DNA from: an uncultured Bacteroidales bacterium
Lineage (GTDB): Bacteria > Bacteroidota > Bacteroidia > Bacteroidales > UBA932
Length of the DNA stretch: 59,167 bases
Assembly: GCA_905235995.1 (NCBI GenBank)
Contig: CAJONI010000050.1
Location: forward strand, 1 to 59,167
Reading direction: 5' to 3'
The stretch's first letter is position 1, and the number at the start of each line of letters is the position of its first letter. The translations under genes and the position numbers were made by a program. The notes beneath the pieces were generated by a model. The model worked only from the letters and a program-made list of their open reading frames with translations. It was not told where the DNA came from and made no database searches. Positions 47,325 through 54,412 of this stretch are shown piece by piece.

Positions 47325-47332
47325 CAAATATA
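47325..47332 (-). promoter_or_regulatory. Putative sppA operon promoter, -7 box TATATTTG
   Basis: Minus-strand perfect TAnnTTTG, 36 bases before the sppA ATG. Confidence 0.55.
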
Positions 47333-47344
47333 GTCAATAATCTT

Positions 47345-47352
47345 TACTTTTG
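47345..47352 (+). promoter_or_regulatory. Putative promoter of the metal-related operon, -7 box TACTTTTG
   Basis: Perfect TAnnTTTG ending six bases before the ATG at 47359. It is divergent from the sppA box 12 bases away. Confidence 0.55.
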
Positions 47353-47358
47353 CGCGTC

Positions 47359-47766
47359 ATGGGACGTGTGCTCAAATACTCCTTCTGCCTGCTTCTGGCC
47401 CTGGTCTATGTATTTTCCTACATGGGCTTCGGGATCCACACCTGCCATGAAGACGGCAGCCGGCATCTGGTGCTTCTGTTTGGAGAAGTGTCCTGCGAAG
47501 CGATCCACCACCACAGCCACGACGCCGACCACGACCACCACCACGACGACGGATGCTGCAGCACCCAGGTCTTCGTCCTGACCGATGCGCAGGACGATTA
47601 CGGCACCGACCTGAATGTCGGCTCGCCCGACACCGCACTCACTCCCGTAATCGTGACCAAGTACGTGGCCGTTTCGGCTTCCGCAGCGATCCATGCGATT
47701 CCCAGCCGCACTCCGCCCCGCATCCCCTGCCCTTCCCCCGCATTGCTTTCTGTCTGGTTGATTTGA
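47359..47766 (+). CDS. Small His/Cys-rich exported protein (HYC_CC_PP-like)
   Basis: A 135-aa protein with one N-terminal hydrophobic segment (YSFCLLLALVYVFSYMGFG), then HTC, an extreme histidine/aspartate run (HHHSHDADHDHHHDDGCC), and a Pro-rich tail (RTPPRIPCP). The arrangement HxC, CC, PP matches the small family I know as HYC_CC_PP, here with Thr in place of Tyr. Metal binding is the obvious inference. The next gene is a TonB receptor with its own Cys pair. ATG 47359 is chosen; the TTG at 47350 lies in the promoter box. Confidence 0.72.
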   Translation: MGRVLKYSFCLLLALVYVFSYMGFGIHTCHEDGSRHLVLLFGEVSCEAIHHHSHDADHDHHHDDGCCSTQVFVLTDAQDDYGTDLNVGSPDTALTPVIVTKYVAVSASAAIHAIPSRTPPRIPCPSPALLSVWLI

Positions 47767-47795
47767 GCTACAGGGTCGATCCTGTAACCTCAAAT
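47761..47795 (+). other. Intercistronic hairpin
   Basis: Two-step stem: ATTTGAG/CTCAAAT (47761-47767, 47789-47795) and TACAGG/CCTGTA (47769-47774, 47781-47786), loop GTCGAT. It spans the stop codon of the small His-rich gene and ends 22 bases before the receptor ATG. No T-run follows, so it looks like a processing or stability element rather than a terminator. Confidence 0.55.
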
Positions 47796-47817
47796 ACATC
47801 AACCAAACAGACAGTCA

Positions 47818-49878
47818 ATGAAAAAAACACTTATTTTCATATTCATATGCGTGGCCGCATGGCCGGCCATGGCACAATCCGAACTTGATTCGGTGATCGA
47901 CCTCTCGCAGTCGACCGTTACAGCGAGGCAGTCGACCCTGCCCAGGATGAAGGGAGTCAGGACCGAGACCATCACCGCAGCAGGCCTGTGCAAGATGGCA
48001 TGCTGCGCCCTGGCCGAGAGCTTCGAGAACTCCGCCAGCGTGACCGTGGGCTTCGCCGACGCCATCACCGGCGCCCGGCAGATCAAGCTCCTCGGCCTCT
48101 CCGGCACCTACACCCAGATGCTCGACGAGAACCGTCCCGTGATGCGCGGCATCGCAGCCCCATTCGGCATGTCGTTCGTCCCAGGCCAGTGGCTTGAAAG
48201 CATACAGATAGCCAAGGGCCCCTCGTCAGTGATCAACGGCCTCGAGGCTATCACCGGCCAGATCAACATGGAGCACCGCAAGCCCACCGACGAGACCCCG
48301 CTCTTCGTACAGGTGTACGGCAGCACCGACCGCATGTACGAAACCAACCTGGCCTCCGCCCTCCAGCTCAACGAAAACTGGAGCGTGGTCAACATGGCCC
48401 ACGTGGGCGGCAGCGCCTCCAGGATGGACCACAACGGCGACGGTTTCCGCGACGAGCCCCAGGACCTTCAGCTCAACTTCACCAGCCGCTGGCTCTACTA
48501 CGCCCCGAGCGGCATGCAGATACGCTTCGGCGGCCGCTACCTCTGGGACGACAGGCTCGGCGGCCAGATGGACGCCACAAAAGACAACACCAGCAACCTG
48601 AAGAGAGCCATCTGGGGTTCCCGCATCCAGAACCGGGGTGCGAACGGCTTCCTCAAGCTGGGTGTGCCCCTCAATGAGGAGAACACCGCCAACATCGCAC
48701 TGGTGGCGGACTTCAACCACCACGAATTCGATTCGTTCTTCGGCCTGAAGTTGTATGATGCCTGGCAGAATTCCGCCTTCGCCAACCTGATTTTCCAGGA
48801 CAGCTTCAGCGACAGCCACCGCCTCAGCGCGGGCCTCACCTGGCAGTTCGACGACCTCAACCAGGGCTATGGCCTGGTGGAGAATCCATGGTTGGATTTC
48901 AGCCGGCGCGAGCATTCCTTCGCGGGCTTCGGCGAATACACCTTCAACCTCGAAGAGAAACTTTCGTTCGTCGGCGGCCTGAACCTGGAGTACAACACGC
49001 TTCACGGCTGGCTCTTCGCCCCGAGGGCGAACGTGCGCTGGTCTCCCGCCGACTGGGTGGTACTGCGCGCAGTGGGCGGCCGCGGCTACCGCACCGCCAA
49101 CGTATTCACCGACAACCTGGGCATCTTCTCCACCGCGAAGGTCTTCAGCTTCGCCGATAACCTCGACCTGCTCGAAGACGCCTGGACCTGGGGCGGCAAC
49201 GTGACCTTCTACCTTCCCTTCGGAGCAGAAGGCACCGACACCTACCTGAGTTTCGACTACTTCCACAACGACTTCAACAAGCAGGTCATCGTGGACCCGG
49301 AACTGTCCCCGTTCGACATCCATATCTACAACCTCGACGGCAGGTCCTTCACCAACACCTATCAGGTCGACTTCTCGGTCGACCCGGTCGAGCGCTTCAA
49401 CATCACCGCCACCTTCCGCTATACCGACGCCAGGGTGACGCTCAGGAACCAGGGGCTGGTGGAAAGGCCCATGACCAGCCGCTTCAAGGGAGTGCTCAAC
49501 ATGCAGTACGCCACGCCGATGAGCAAATGGACCTTCGACTTCACCGCACAGGTCAACGGACCGATGCGCCTGCCGGAATTTGCTGCCAGGGAATGGGGCA
49601 TGGAGGCCTCGCCGGTCTATCCTATGCTTTATGCCCAGATCACCCGCAAGTTCAAGGGCATAGACGTCTATGTCGGAGCCGAGAACATCCTGGGCTTCCG
49701 CCAGAAGGACGCCATCATAGCCGCCGACAGGCCTTTCGTCACAGTATACTCGACCAACGATTTTTCAAGCCCGTCCTCAGCGGCATTCCCGAGCATCTTC
49801 GACGCCAGCAACGTCTGGGGGCCCCTGATGGGAAGAAAATTTTACATAGGCCTCCGTTATACACTTTGGAAATATTAA
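47818..49878 (+). CDS. TonB-dependent receptor (metal-linked family)
   Basis: A 686-aa outer-membrane receptor with a signal peptide (AAWPAMAQ), a plug domain and a 22-strand type barrel. It lacks the carboxypeptidase-D domain of SusC proteins. The plug starts with an unusual cysteine pair (CKMACCALAESFENSASV) and continues ARQIKLLGLSGTYTQMLDENRPVMRG, a pattern I know from receptors encoded beside HMA-domain proteins in Bacteroidota. A SusD partner is absent. Import of a metal or metal complex, perhaps copper, is an inference from the neighbours. Confidence 0.88.
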   Translation: MKKTLIFIFICVAAWPAMAQSELDSVIDLSQSTVTARQSTLPRMKGVRTETITAAGLCKMACCALAESFENSASVTVGFADAITGARQIKLLGLSGTYTQMLDENRPVMRGIAAPFGMSFVPGQWLESIQIAKGPSSVINGLEAITGQINMEHRKPTDETPLFVQVYGSTDRMYETNLASALQLNENWSVVNMAHVGGSASRMDHNGDGFRDEPQDLQLNFTSRWLYYAPSGMQIRFGGRYLWDDRLGGQMDATKDNTSNLKRAIWGSRIQNRGANGFLKLGVPLNEENTANIALVADFNHHEFDSFFGLKLYDAWQNSAFANLIFQDSFSDSHRLSAGLTWQFDDLNQGYGLVENPWLDFSRREHSFAGFGEYTFNLEEKLSFVGGLNLEYNTLHGWLFAPRANVRWSPADWVVLRAVGGRGYRTANVFTDNLGIFSTAKVFSFADNLDLLEDAWTWGGNVTFYLPFGAEGTDTYLSFDYFHNDFNKQVIVDPELSPFDIHIYNLDGRSFTNTYQVDFSVDPVERFNITATFRYTDARVTLRNQGLVERPMTSRFKGVLNMQYATPMSKWTFDFTAQVNGPMRLPEFAAREWGMEASPVYPMLYAQITRKFKGIDVYVGAENILGFRQKDAIIAADRPFVTVYSTNDFSSPSSAAFPSIFDASNVWGPLMGRKFYIGLRYTLWKY

Positions 49879-49888
49879 ACTTAACCAT

Positions 49889-50209
49889 ATGAAACGCTTT
49901 ATCACCCTTATGCTCGCCGTGCTGTTCATCGCAGGAACAGGCATGGCCCAGGACAAGAAACAGAAGAAGAATCCCGACATCCGGGAAGTGACCTTCGTCA
50001 CCACCATCGACTGCAAGAACTGCGTCAGGAAGGTGGAAGCCAACCTCCCCTACGAGAAAGGAGTCAAGGACCTGAAAGTCAAGCTCGAAGACCAGACTGT
50101 CCGTATCAGGTACGACGCCTCCAGGACTGACAAGGAAAAACTTGCCGCAGCAATCCGCAAGCTCGGCTACGAAGCAGAGGAAGTCACTCCCGGGGAAGCA
50201 AAGCAATAG
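49889..50209 (+). CDS. Exported heavy-metal-associated (HMA) domain protein
   Basis: A 106-aa protein with a cleavable signal (about 1-20, AGTGMA) and a single HMA fold with the metal-binding CxxC at Cys42-Cys45 (TIDCKNCVRKVE). It would act in the periplasm as a copper or related metal carrier for the receptor encoded just upstream (10-base gap). The last two codons and the TAG stop fall inside a 29-bp sequence repeated at the end of tilS, so the native C-terminus may have been restored by that repeat. Confidence 0.9.
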   Translation: MKRFITLMLAVLFIAGTGMAQDKKQKKNPDIREVTFVTTIDCKNCVRKVEANLPYEKGVKDLKVKLEDQTVRIRYDASRTDKEKLAAAIRKLGYEAEEVTPGEAKQ

Positions 50210-50227
50210 CCGCGACCGAACGCGTCG
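50199..50227. repeat. Direct repeat, left copy
   Basis: Begins CAAAGCAATAGCCGCGAC and ends GAACGCGTCG. It contains the stop codon of the HMA gene. Confidence 0.8.
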
Positions 50228-50253
50228 GACTCGTGTGCCTTGTGAAAGCTATG

Positions 50254-50781
50254 TTAGAACCCTAAGTTTACACCAGCTGTAACGCCTGGTAATAACTGTA
50301 TAGGATGGACAACCTCTAATGTTGGAGCAAGGTAAATACTTGTATTCTTGAATATACGTAAGGCAACACCGGGTGTAAGACTGGCTCTCCATTTCCAGTA
50401 CGGCGTTTTTTTGAAATCTTCGTCAGCCCCTCTAATACCTCCACTGATTTTATACACACTCTCTCCGCCAAGTGTTACCTCTCCAAAGAGCAGGAAACGC
50501 TTTTTTTGTCCCAAAGGAAAGTATCGACGATAGAAACCATAAACTGGGATTTTCTTGGCTTCAGCCGAATAAGCCATCCAAGACTCCTCACCATAACCAC
50601 TTCCTAAACCGAATACATTGTCGTTGATACGGGCTCCTGCTGTTATTTCGAACGAATAGTGATGCATAGATACAAATCCTTTCGCTGAAAACTCGGGAGA
50701 CCATCTACCTTTCCCATCATTCTGAGCAAATACCACCACTGTGACAAAGATAGCTGCAATGGTACAAAGCGTTCTTTTCAT
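50254..50781 (-). CDS. Small outer-membrane beta-barrel protein
   Basis: A 175-aa AT-rich gene. A signal peptide (RTLCTIAAIFVTVVVFAQ) is followed by alternating strands typical of a small barrel: FEITAGARINDNVFGLGSGYG, KKIPVYGFYRRYFPLGQKKRFLLFGEVTLGG and LTPGVALRIFKNTSIYLAP, with a terminal Phe (GVNLGF). The fold resembles PorT/OmpW-like proteins; function unknown. The frame runs 32 codons upstream to ATG 50877, encoding a second signal-like stretch (KKVLLLATILVVTTISKA), probably the leftover start of another gene; ATG 50781 is preferred because the signal peptide there is complete. Confidence 0.7.
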   Translation of the reverse strand: MKRTLCTIAAIFVTVVVFAQNDGKGRWSPEFSAKGFVSMHHYSFEITAGARINDNVFGLGSGYGEESWMAYSAEAKKIPVYGFYRRYFPLGQKKRFLLFGEVTLGGESVYKISGGIRGADEDFKKTPYWKWRASLTPGVALRIFKNTSIYLAPTLEVVHPIQLLPGVTAGVNLGF

Positions 50782-50993
50782 ATTAAGTAATCTCGTTTTT
50801 GTATGAATATTTTTCATGTTGGCCTTAGAAATAGTAGTTACGACCAGAATGGTTGCGAGCAATAATACCTTTTTCATAATCGTGTGTGAATGATGTGTTT
50901 TCAGTTACAAAGATGCGCAAAGATTGCCAAATGTTGCGTATCCGGAAGGCAGATTTACCTTACAACGAGCATTTTGGGTATGTTTGTTGCATA

Positions 50994-51015
50994 CTGATAA
51001 TCAATCGATTATCAG
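50994..51015. repeat. Perfect palindrome CTGATAATC/GATTATCAG
   Basis: Nine-base arms with spacer AATC in the otherwise empty stretch 50878-51096. It could be an operator or a recombination site; no function is assigned. Confidence 0.5.
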
Positions 51016-51020
51016 TCGCA

Positions 51021-51059
51021 AAAAGACCTTGTAAGGTCTTGAACCTTACACGGTCTTTT
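51021..51059. terminator. Hairpin, likely terminator
   Basis: Sixteen-base arms AAAAGACCTTGTAAGG / CCTTACACGGTCTTTT with one mismatch and loop TCTTGAA, with T-runs on both strands. It lies downstream of the TPR remnant on the minus strand. Confidence 0.7.
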
Positions 51060-51096
51060 GAAGGGCGTTATTTTGGATTTTTCCGGGCTGATCTTG

Positions 51097-51258
51097 TTAA
51101 ATGACCTGCAGATATTGTTCCTTGTAAGGCGAGTCGAGCTGGCGAATACGTTCTTTCAGTCTCGACCGCTTGGTATAGACATTACCAAGCGACAGGCCGA
51201 GAATAGACGAGAGGGTGGCCAGTGTAAGGACAATGAGGACTGTACGAGGGCGGAGCAC
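51097..51258 (-). pseudogene. Remnant of a second TPR-type regulator (ends only)
   Basis: A 53-codon frame starting GTG at 51258. Its first residues (LRPRTVLIVLTLA) match the start of the TPR regulator at 54358 (LRPRTLLIVLSLA), with about 36 of 42 bases identical, and its last residues (SRLKERIRQLDSPYKEQYL) match that protein's C-terminus (FRLKKSIRESDSPYKEQFL). About 490 residues in between are missing, and the frame is preserved. I read it as an internally deleted paralogue. Confidence 0.7.
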
Positions 51259-51263
51259 ATTCA

Positions 51264-51287
51264 ATTACTATTCAAAGCAATAGCCGC
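51264..51287. repeat. Direct repeat, middle partial copy
   Basis: Twenty-four bases identical to 54419-54442: the first 15 bases of the 29-bp repeat plus nine bases (ATTACTATT) of left flank. It lies between the TPR remnant and the lipoprotein gene. Confidence 0.75.
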
Positions 51288-51291
51288 CCAA

Positions 51292-52086
51292 TCACTTGAC
51301 TTTAGCAAATGTCAACACGGTATCAAAAGAATAAACCTCGCCGGTATCAGCGGTCATTTGGATCCTAATATGCTTGGGTTCAATAACATCGGGATACTTA
51401 TCGAAAGAGATGAAGATATTGCCCAGTATGGTCATATCTTCCGGCTTGACATCTGTTCCTTTCTTGAACGTATTGAACAATTGGCGGTAAACCGGTTCGT
51501 CGCCAAAGAATTCTGAAAGAAACTTATCGTCTGTGACGCGAACAATCAGCGAATTATCCTTGAATTCAATCTGATAATTGTTCTTAAGCACACGATAGGG
51601 CGAATCTGTCGCATAATGAATGATGTCCAGAAGGGAAGATCCTGCAGGATGGTTCGAATCAAAATCTTCTTCGCATGTTACCTCAATAGCGGTAAAATCC
51701 TGATAAAAGTGGTAAATTGAACGATCCGACTTTGAGAATTGACTAAAGCAACCTACAGGAGATTTTGCAGTATCTCCATGTTTCTCGCAGAGACGGGAAA
51801 AGGCCTCAGAATTACTCGCCGCTGTAAAAACAGTTCCCATGCTCCCCCGTGACATAAGATCCATGAAAATCAGATGGTCCACATCTCTCCACTCCTCACT
51901 TCCCGTTATGGCCACAGAGTAGTAATACATATCCAGACTGCCGGCTATTTCTGTGGCTTTAGTCCTTAAACTCCACTGTTTATCTGTATATCCGTAAACC
52001 AGCGTGTCCGTATTGTCAAACAAATCAACACAACCGGAAATGGCCGTGAGGGACAAACATAATAAAAACAACTTGTAAATTTTCAT
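51292..52086 (-). CDS. Lipoprotein of unknown function in the AT-rich block
   Basis: I do not recognise the family. The 264-aa protein has a clear lipoprotein signal (YKLFLLCLSLTAISGC, Cys19), then a soluble alpha/beta-looking body with CFSQFSKSDRSIYHFYQDF and EEDFDSNHPAGSSLLDIIHY, and a C-terminal beta part (IRIQMTADTGEVYSFDTVLTFAKVK). Start ATG 52086 is taken before the signal; the frame extends to 52137. It is the last gene after the frameshifted small protein and probably shares its promoter. Codon use is AT-rich, like the rest of the block. Confidence 0.72.
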   Translation of the reverse strand: MKIYKLFLLCLSLTAISGCVDLFDNTDTLVYGYTDKQWSLRTKATEIAGSLDMYYYSVAITGSEEWRDVDHLIFMDLMSRGSMGTVFTAASNSEAFSRLCEKHGDTAKSPVGCFSQFSKSDRSIYHFYQDFTAIEVTCEEDFDSNHPAGSSLLDIIHYATDSPYRVLKNNYQIEFKDNSLIVRVTDDKFLSEFFGDEPVYRQLFNTFKKGTDVKPEDMTILGNIFISFDKYPDVIEPKHIRIQMTADTGEVYSFDTVLTFAKVK

Positions 52087-52099
52087 ATATTTTTTAATA

Positions 52100-52479
52100 T
52101 TAATAGGTAATGATTCTATACCACCAATCAAAATCATACTCTCCGGGAGTGTTGTTGTCTCCGAATTCAGGATCCACAGCTACTGGTCCCTGAGTCGTAT
52201 CAAAAACGCCCGAAGCGTAGAAACCATTGTGAGATCCCCCTCCATTGCCTCCTCCATCGCCATAATCTTTATGACTATCGCTGTTATCATCACCGCCATC
52301 ACCAACTTCGTTACAAATATAGCCATGAATGAGGTTCTCAATAAAAACATTGGAGGAATATAACTGACATCAATTTCAATAACGTCGTCGTCAGCTGCTG
52401 CGTATGATGTCTCAGAAGTAGGTGTCGCGAAGAGTGAAAATGAGAACATGAGCAGAAGATAGAAAAGGATCTTTTTCAT
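52100..52479 (-). pseudogene. Frameshifted Gly/Asp-rich secreted protein
   Basis: The frame from ATG 52479 gives a good signal peptide (ILFYLLLMFSFSLFATP) and TSETSYAAADDDVIEID, but continues in a Met/Ile-rich shadow frame to a TAG at 52180. One frame over, from about 52370 to the TAA at 52100, reads CQLYSSNVFIENLIHGYICN, then a Gly/Asp/Asn-rich stretch (GDGGDDNSDSHKDYGDGGGN), then GFYASGVFDTTQGPVAVDPE and YDFDWWYRIITY. A -1 shift near 52370-52395 would join them. It may be a true mutation, a sequencing error or, less likely, programmed slippage; no slippery heptamer is seen. Confidence 0.6.
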
Positions 52480-52507
52480 GTGGCGTTTATGTAATTGATT
52501 TACATCA

Positions 52508-52515
52508 CAAAGGTA
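52508..52515 (-). promoter_or_regulatory. Putative promoter of the small secreted protein, -7 box TACCTTTG
   Basis: Minus-strand TAnnTTTG, 28 bases before the ATG at 52479. Confidence 0.5.
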
Positions 52516-52565
52516 AACCATGTGCTTGTGCGTTCGATGGATGATTTCCTTTCATTTTGCATAAT

Positions 52566-52601
52566 AAAAACGGCATCAGAATGCGCTCTGGTGCCGTTTT
52601 T
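52566..52601. terminator. Bidirectional terminator after the TPR regulator
   Basis: Fifteen-base stem AAAAACGGCATCAGA / TCTGGTGCCGTTTTT with one G-T pair. It separates the regulator (-) from the two downstream genes, which have their own promoter. Confidence 0.88.
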
Positions 52602-52717
52602 AAGAGAAGAAAGAGGCTTAAAATCTTTCAGAAATGTAAAATACTGAATGACAGGGACTTACAAATCATACAAATAGGCTAACGAAATGATCTTATAAGT
52701 GTCTATAATTCAGCATA

Positions 52718-54358
52718 TTAAGAAAGCAGCGAGAGGAATTGTTCTTTATAGGGACTATCTGATTCGCGGATACTCTTCTTTAGACGAAACTTTGCAAGAT
52801 GAATATTATCCTTGGAGTAATCGTAAATTATCTGACTGATGGTGGAGGCACTGAATCCTGCAAAGAGGAAACTGGCGATCTGATAATACCGTTCCTTTTT
52901 GTTGGGGAAGGACTCGCGGAAATGAGTCATTACATTATTGAGAGAGTCATTGAGAATCTTCTCGAATTCCTCTTGGCTTTTCTTGTTATCGCGAACATTT
53001 TGTACGATTTTTTTCAATTCCTTGTAAAGACTTGCATCTCCGCAATTCGAGTATTGATACAATATTTCATTAAACCGGCCAATTTGCCGAAAATGAGTCT
53101 GGCAAAGTGTAATGTATTGCTGTCTGATTGTTGTTCGATCGTCCTTCGACTGTTCATAGTCTGCAGATAACGATTGAATATACTCAAGAAGAGATTCTCG
53201 TTCTTGAAGCATCTTTCTCCGTTTAGTTATGATAAACAATGCTGTCCCCGAAGCGAGTGCGAACAGCGCTATAGCGTAGAGCAATTTCCGTTTTCTATCC
53301 TTCTGTTGTAATTCTGCTTGCTCTTCCTTTAGATACGTAATTTGAGCCTGAAGAGTAGACTGCCGTAATACACGGGCAACATTTGTTTGCTGAATTTCCG
53401 ATGCGAGAGTAATATGATCGTAAGCAGATGCAAAATTGCCAAGGTAGGCATCAGCACGGCCTCGCCATGTTTTGTGGGATAGTGATTTGTCATTATCAGC
53501 CGCCTCCAGTTGCCGAAAAATAGCATTGGCTCTATCTGTGTCACCCATGCGGAGTAAGGCATATGCATATCCTCCCCAATGATTTTGCGTCCTCAAAGAT
53601 CTTGAATGAATAAGTGATTCTTCAAACAATCGGACGGCAGATTCGTAATCACCTTGGTTCTGGACGAGAAAGAGCGCATAATCTGAAAGAATCTGAGGCT
53701 GTAAGTGTTCTGAAACTGTCGGGCATTCAATTAATAAACGAAATAACGAATCGGCTTCTGAATAGCGTTTCAGATTGTTGAGTTCTTGTGCCATGCGATA
53801 ACGAGACGCATTCATGCCTAATGTATCTCCGATCCTTGAAGATGCCTCAAAAGATAATTCTGAATACTTCAATGCCGCTTCATTCAAATAAGTTTCACTA
53901 TAAGTATTTGAAAGAGACTGATAGATAAGTGACTTGAAATAATCATCAGTTTTCTCGTCGGCGCATTTTTCAGCTTTCAGGAAAGAAATGTTGGCAGGAG
54001 TGAAGTCGCCTCCGTTTTCCTGAATTCGACCCAGATAATACCAGGATTTGGTTCGTCGATTTTTGGCAGGATGGCGGTCGTAATACTTCACCGCCGGCAT
54101 CACCACATTCACGTCGGTCGTATCTATCCAGTTCTTGTCGAGCGCCATGGCATGCAACAGGGCGTAGTGGGCGCGTAGTCTGGGCGTGGTGAGCGTGGTG
54201 GTGTCGATGGCGCGGATGGTGGCCAGTGCGCTGTCGGGGTGCTCCTGGATGTAGGTTTCTACATCGTTGAGCATAGCGTCGGTCTGGCGGCTGGCGCAGG
54301 ATGCAAGAAGGAGGGCGGCCAGTGAGAGAACTATGAGGAGTGTACGAGGGCGGAGCAT
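52718..54358 (-). CDS. Membrane-anchored TPR regulator
   Basis: A 546-aa lipoprotein-type protein (lipobox LLASC, Cys21). Several TPR-like helical repeats fill residues 30-340, a transmembrane helix lies near 355-378 (LLYAIALFALASGTALFII), then a coiled coil, and a C-terminal region that looks like a helix-turn-helix (FLFAGFSASTISQIIYDYSKDNIHLAKFRLKKSI). This layout fits the TPR-TM-HTH regulators seen in Bacteroidales, thought to sense envelope signals and act on nearby genes. The first ~100 codons are GC-rich and the rest AT-rich, a sharp mosaic. ATG 54358; -7 box 54386-54393. DNA binding is inferred, not shown. Confidence 0.72.
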   Translation of the reverse strand: MLRPRTLLIVLSLAALLLASCASRQTDAMLNDVETYIQEHPDSALATIRAIDTTTLTTPRLRAHYALLHAMALDKNWIDTTDVNVVMPAVKYYDRHPAKNRRTKSWYYLGRIQENGGDFTPANISFLKAEKCADEKTDDYFKSLIYQSLSNTYSETYLNEAALKYSELSFEASSRIGDTLGMNASRYRMAQELNNLKRYSEADSLFRLLIECPTVSEHLQPQILSDYALFLVQNQGDYESAVRLFEESLIHSRSLRTQNHWGGYAYALLRMGDTDRANAIFRQLEAADNDKSLSHKTWRGRADAYLGNFASAYDHITLASEIQQTNVARVLRQSTLQAQITYLKEEQAELQQKDRKRKLLYAIALFALASGTALFIITKRRKMLQERESLLEYIQSLSADYEQSKDDRTTIRQQYITLCQTHFRQIGRFNEILYQYSNCGDASLYKELKKIVQNVRDNKKSQEEFEKILNDSLNNVMTHFRESFPNKKERYYQIASFLFAGFSASTISQIIYDYSKDNIHLAKFRLKKSIRESDSPYKEQFLSLLS

Positions 54359-54385
54359 ATTTGCAGGGCTAGTAGTTGAACCTTG

Positions 54386-54393
54386 CAAATATA
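54386..54393 (-). promoter_or_regulatory. Putative promoter of the TPR regulator, -7 box TATATTTG
   Basis: Minus-strand perfect TAnnTTTG, 27 bases before the ATG at 54358, between the tilS stop and the regulator. Confidence 0.55.
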
Positions 54394-54412
54394 TTCAAAA
54401 ATCTCTGATGCA

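Noticed and set aside
44589-47333. 914-codon plus-strand frame across nfnA and sppA
   Set aside because: Spans two well-supported minus-strand genes and has no signal or domain; a product of high GC.
50886-51104. 72-codon plus-strand frame in the AT-rich block
   Set aside because: No signal, no domain, crosses a palindrome and a terminator; unlikely to be a gene.
52799-53170. 123-codon plus-strand frame with hydrophobic stretches
   Set aside because: Antisense to the C-terminal part of the TPR regulator, whose frame is continuous and has consistent domain order.
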